From Nitrosarchaeum sp. (GTDB lineage: Archaea; Thermoproteota; Nitrososphaeria; Nitrososphaerales; Nitrosopumilaceae), in NCBI GenBank assembly GCA_021414365.1, contig JAIOOR010000005.1, positions 172,987 through 236,986 of the forward strand: a stretch of 64,000 nt of DNA, written 5' to 3'. Shown in pieces: positions 60,779-64,000 of the stretch. A program made the translations under genes and the position numbers. Numbering within the stretch: the first letter of the stretch is position 1; each line of letters starts with the position of its first letter. The notes beneath the pieces were generated by a model. The model saw nothing but the letters and a program-made list of their open reading frames with translations, was not told where the DNA came from and ran no database searches.

Positions 60779-62128
60779 ATGACAAAATTTCAAGATTTAG
60801 GATTAAAAGAAGAAATTCTTAAAGGAATTCGAGAAATGGGGTATGAAGATGCATTTCCCATTCAAGAAGCAGTAATTCCAGTTTTGCTTACAGGTAGAGA
60901 TGTCATAGGACAAGCCCATACAGGTTCTGGTAAGACAGCAGCATTTGCTTTGGCTATGCTTCAAGAGATCCAACCAAAAAAAGGCATACAAGGTTTAGTC
61001 ATGGCCCCAACAAGAGAGCTTGCAATGCAAATTACAACTGAGATAAAGAAATTTGGCAAGTATACAGGAGTCAGAGTAGCAACAGTGTATGGAGGACAAG
61101 GAATGGGATTGCAGTTAGATGCTCTAGATAGAGGCGTAGAGATTGTAGTTGCAACACCTGGAAGATTAATCGATCATCTTAAACGAGGTTCAATAGAACT
61201 TGGCGACATCACACACATTGTTCTAGATGAAGCAGATACAATGTTGGATATGGGATTTGTTGATGATATTCAGTTTATTTTAGATCTTGCTCCAGAAGAA
61301 AGAGTAATGTCATTGTTTTCAGCGACAATGCCAACAGAAATTCTCAGACTGGCTGAGGAATATTTGAAAAACCCAAAACAGTTCCTCCTTGATGCAGACG
61401 ATCTTAGCGGAGAGGGAATTGACCAAGCATATCTTGTAATTAAAGACAGAGACAAGATGAAATATCTTATTGATTTTATAAAACCACTTAAAGGTCAGAT
61501 AATAGTTTTCTGCTCTACAAAGTACAGAACTCGTGATGTTGCCAAATTTTTACATCAAGAAAAATTTGACGCAGTAGCAATAGAGGGAGACATGTCACAG
61601 AGCAGAAGAGAGCAATCAATGGGTAAATTCAGAAGCGGTAAAGTCGACATTCTTGTTGCGACAGATGTAGCATCAAGAGGAATAGATGTTCCAAGAGTGG
61701 AGCTTGTAGTAAATTATGATGTACCAAACCAAGAAATGGCTTACTTTCACAGAATTGGAAGAACAGCAAGAGCAGGTGCAAAAGGCAGGGCAATCACACT
61801 AGTATCATATTCATCAGTAGGAGATTGGAATTTAATTAAACGTCAAATCAAAGTACCTTTGACTGACTTGAATAAAGAAATGGGAATAGAGATCTCAATT
61901 CCTGATCCTCTAAAAAGACAAGTTCCATCAAGAAGATATGGTGGTTCTCAATCACGTTCCGGATATTCCAGAGGTTCACGTTCTGGAGGATATGGAAGAT
62001 CCGGCGGATATGGTGGTGGTTCCAGAGGAGGTTCTAGCAGAGGAGATGCAAGAGATGAGAGAAGTGGTGGAAGAAAGAAATACGGAGACCGTGGTGGAAA
62101 CAGCTATGGTGGACGTAGCAGATGGTAA
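60779..62128 (+). CDS. DEAD-box RNA helicase with RGG/Gly-rich tail
   Basis: A 449-residue DEAD-box helicase: GRDVIGQAHTGSGKTAA (motif I), PTRELA, TPGRL, DEAD, SAT, and helicase C motifs (ATDVASRGIDVP, HRIGRTARAG). The last ~65 residues are an RGG-type Gly/Arg/Ser/Tyr tail that increases RNA binding. Cold-induced RNA helicases of this family unwind RNA structures. The two alternative leader hairpins (60726-60760) suggest post-transcriptional control of this gene. Confidence 0.95.
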   Translation: MTKFQDLGLKEEILKGIREMGYEDAFPIQEAVIPVLLTGRDVIGQAHTGSGKTAAFALAMLQEIQPKKGIQGLVMAPTRELAMQITTEIKKFGKYTGVRVATVYGGQGMGLQLDALDRGVEIVVATPGRLIDHLKRGSIELGDITHIVLDEADTMLDMGFVDDIQFILDLAPEERVMSLFSATMPTEILRLAEEYLKNPKQFLLDADDLSGEGIDQAYLVIKDRDKMKYLIDFIKPLKGQIIVFCSTKYRTRDVAKFLHQEKFDAVAIEGDMSQSRREQSMGKFRSGKVDILVATDVASRGIDVPRVELVVNYDVPNQEMAYFHRIGRTARAGAKGRAITLVSYSSVGDWNLIKRQIKVPLTDLNKEMGIEISIPDPLKRQVPSRRYGGSQSRSGYSRGSRSGGYGRSGGYGGGSRGGSSRGDARDERSGGRKKYGDRGGNSYGGRSRW

Positions 62129-62178
62129 TAGATGTAAAACTTAAAGACAAGTAATAGAACAATTATTTTAAGAAAAAA

Positions 62179-62406
62179 ATGCATGTTGGATTTGTTTTAT
62201 TAAATTGTGATCTTGGAGCAGAAGAGTATATCGTTGAAGAGCTAAAACACATGCAAAATATCAAAAATGCGTATCTTACTTATGGTGCATATGATGTAAT
62301 TGCCGAGATAAATACGCCTGATCAACACACATTTGAAAAAGCAGTAGCAGACATTAGAAAATTATCAAGAGTAGTCAGCACAATGACACTGAATGTCATA
62401 AATTAA
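62179..62406 (+). CDS. Stand-alone Lrp/AsnC ligand-binding (RAM) domain protein
   Basis: A 75-residue single RAM domain (FVLLNCDLGAEEYIVEELK, YLTYGAYDVIAEI, a closing STMTLNVI strand), lacking a DNA-binding domain. Clearly a paralogue of 39555-39800 (shared CDLG-EE and YG-YDV patterns). It follows the DEAD-box gene by 50 nt on the same strand and may be co-transcribed. Confidence 0.85.
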   Translation: MHVGFVLLNCDLGAEEYIVEELKHMQNIKNAYLTYGAYDVIAEINTPDQHTFEKAVADIRKLSRVVSTMTLNVIN

Positions 62407-62429
62407 AAAATATCTTACACATATTCGGA

Positions 62430-63154
62430 TTATGAAATTTTAAACAAGTCTTTTGCATTTTTGTACATGAAAAGATCTCTTAAAGCAAGTATTTTGGCTC
62501 ACCTGCATAATTGATAAGCTCTGCGACTTTTTCTTTCATCATTTTTTCAAAAAAGTGATCAAAGCTACCTATAACCAATCCAGAAATATCAGCGTAAACA
62601 TTGTGATTTTTATAAATTACTTCTTGCGCATCTTGTATCCATGGATTTCCCAGATGACATAAAACTATCTTTACTTCAGGATTATCTACTGCAACTTCAT
62701 CAAGATTAAGAGGACGTGAATACTTGAGTTTACCTTTTGAACTGTATGTGTCTCCAGTATGAATCATAACTGGAATATCAAACTCTACACATGTGTCGTA
62801 GACTTTTTGATATCTCGCATCATATGGATAATAGTGCTCATAACCTGAATAAATTTTCAGGCCTTTAATCAGACCGTCTTTGATCCATTTTTTGTAATTT
62901 TTTAGATCCTCATCAGTGTGATTATCAATTGTAAATCCGGCAACAACACCGAGGTTATCATATTTTTTAATTGCGTCAATGATCTGTTTTGTAGAAGGTC
63001 TCTCCGAATTTACTTTGTATGATGATAAAATAAGTGCGTAATCTACGTTATTGCTTGTCATTTCCACTTGAAGCATTTCAAGTCGATCATCTAAAGACGG
63101 AATATTTTTGGTGAGTTCGTATTGGTTGATATGCACGTGACAGTCTATGATCAT
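62430..63154 (-). pseudogene. Amidohydrolase with C-terminal deletion and frameshift
   Basis: The frame from ATG 63154 (overlapping the GNAT stop as ATGA) encodes an amidohydrolase TIM barrel with IDCHVHIN (metal His pair), VMIHTGD and VLCHLGNP, stopping at 62480 with GEPKYLL. The sequence just beyond reads in another frame as RDLFMYKNAKDLFKI, the usual C-terminal end of such proteins, up to TAA at 62430. The intervening segment, which should hold the catalytic GTDWP Asp, is missing. So about 40 codons appear deleted and the frame is shifted. It may be a dead gene or a truncated but retained protein of 224 residues. Confidence 0.7.
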
Positions 63155-63810
63155 TTTTCTGTATAATACGGATTTTTCCATTCAATAAAAGTTGCATTGT
63201 TTAGAGAGCGAGTATCTTTCATGTAATTTGGAAGTATTTTGATAAACTTGAAGCCGTTTCTTAGCTGAAATCCCAACACAGGTTCTTTAATTTCATGTCT
63301 TTTTACTTTATGAACATATTCTAACGGCGTAAGATCTTTTGCGAATTCACAATAGTTGAACAATCTTGCACCTGCAATGATTCTTCGCAAATTGAGTTTT
63401 ATTGCAAGTGCTTTTCGTGCATCATACAGTTTTGTAGCTACTCCCAAACGGCGGTTATCAGGATGTGTGGATACATCTGCACCATATAACGAGTCACCTT
63501 TTGGGTTATGACCTTTAAAAAAACTATCTCCGCATGCTTCCATCCAAGTATGTTCTTTGTATTCTGGCTCTAGTGTTATGATTAGACTACTGCATGAACC
63601 GATGATTTTACCATGATATTCTGCAACAAACTGGCCTTCAGGAAATATCTTGATATGAGCTTCTAGTTGCTCTGGTTTCCAGTAGACTCCTTCTGCTACC
63701 ATGATTGGAAATGTAGCCTTTTGTAATTCAACGACTTGTGGTATGTCATCTCTTGTCAACATTCTAATGGTTACATGACTATGGTGAGGTTGATTGGACA
63801 TGTATGACAT
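63151..63810 (-). CDS. GNAT family N-acetyltransferase
   Basis: A 219-residue GNAT protein: TIRMLTRDDIPQVVELQKATFP at the N terminus, YHGKIIGSCSSLIITL central strand, GADVSTHPDNRRLGVATKLYDARKALA (acetyl-CoA loop in the R/Q-x-x-G-x-A form) and NGFKFIKILPNY. Substrate unknown. It precedes the amidohydrolase gene with a 4-nt overlap (ATGA), so the two once worked in one operon. A second Met lies three codons in. Confidence 0.85.
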   Translation of the reverse strand: MSYMSNQPHHSHVTIRMLTRDDIPQVVELQKATFPIMVAEGVYWKPEQLEAHIKIFPEGQFVAEYHGKIIGSCSSLIITLEPEYKEHTWMEACGDSFFKGHNPKGDSLYGADVSTHPDNRRLGVATKLYDARKALAIKLNLRRIIAGARLFNYCEFAKDLTPLEYVHKVKRHEIKEPVLGFQLRNGFKFIKILPNYMKDTRSLNNATFIEWKNPYYTEK

Positions 63811-63875
63811 ATGATTTTTCTGCGTTATTAAGCAACCTAGAAAGTTAGAACATTAATTTTTAATTTTCAATAAAA

Positions 63876-64000
63876 TCACAAAAGTTTAGAGGTCATTCCG
63901 TCAACGCGTAAAATCTTTGTAGTGTTTTTTGAATCTGTAAATCTTATCTCATATATTGGCAAAAAGATTTGCTCAAAAACATCTACTACCAATCTTTCGC
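63876..64000 (-). CDS. C-terminal end of an unknown gene (cut by window edge)
   Basis: The minus-strand frame is open from the right edge to TGA at 63876 and gives about 41 residues: VVDVFEQIFLPIYEIRF, then SKNTTKILRVDGMTSKLL. The composition is protein-like, but too short to identify. The 65 nt between it and the GNAT start contain no feature. Confidence 0.55.
   Translation of the reverse strand, partial: ERLVVDVFEQIFLPIYEIRFTDSKNTTKILRVDGMTSKLL

Noticed and set aside
1..64000. CRISPR array
   Set aside because: No regularly spaced identical repeats with spacers were seen; the only tandem repeats are the coding ones at 26988 and the iterons at 15276.

Overview
The window looks like a chromosome segment of a mesophilic ammonia-oxidising archaeon of the Nitrosopumilus/Nitrosarchaeum type (Thaumarchaeota/Nitrososphaeria). 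The reasons are a strongly AT-rich sequence with compact, mostly leaderless genes and many TTG starts; archaeal proteins (L40e, pyruvoyl arginine decarboxylase, archaeal-type IleS, beta-CASP/RNase J-like proteins, a blue-copper protein, an Mer-like flavin oxidoreductase); a bacterial-type uvrBAC operon, as is usual for mesophilic archaea; and a tRNA-Val with an extra intron-like segment. This assignment is an inference from gene content, because no rRNA or amo gene lies in the window.

Region 1 (1-15.2 kb) is an accessory, defence-like island. It opens with the end of a DrmB-like DUF1998 protein, then a DrmC-like phospholipase-D protein and a 1405-residue SF2 helicase, all overlapping: a DISARM-like operon whose beginning lies off the left edge. 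The helicase appears to carry a PKD/Ig-like module inside its motor region. After an SDR enzyme, an RNase J-like protein, an Mrr-type endonuclease and a secreted CAP protein, there is a three-gene PP2C phosphatase / von Willebrand A / zinc-ribbon kinase operon matching the TerY-P triad. It is followed by a small membrane protein and a protein resembling a protease that has lost its HExxH motif.

Region 2 (about 15.2-22.7 kb) is an integrated plasmid- or virus-like element. It has two different tyrosine recombinases at its ends, a PrimPol-SF3 helicase replication protein, a chain of small zinc-binding and ribbon-helix-helix ORFs (several under 60 codons), a divergent winged-helix regulator sharing a palindromic operator, and an iteron-plus-palindrome region resembling an origin or recombination site.

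Region 3 (22.7-64 kb) is mostly core chromosome: RidA, a DHH phosphoesterase, citrate synthase, a cupredoxin, UvrB-UvrA-UvrC, an Mer-like enzyme, iron alcohol dehydrogenase, glycerate kinase, two stand-alone Lrp ligand-binding domains, a purine/one-carbon group (PurN, FolD, 5-formyl-THF cyclo-ligase, PurD), IleS, a Dps-like ferritin, SucCD, L40e, pyrophosphatase, PepF, PdaD, a CPBP protease, DsbA-like and DEAD-box proteins, tRNA-Val and tRNA-Thr, and many small zinc-binding proteins. Three decayed or regulatory signals stand out: a CheB-like receiver pseudogene at 41.2 kb, an amidohydrolase with a deleted and frameshifted C terminus at 62.4 kb, and two mutually exclusive hairpins in the leader of the DEAD-box helicase.
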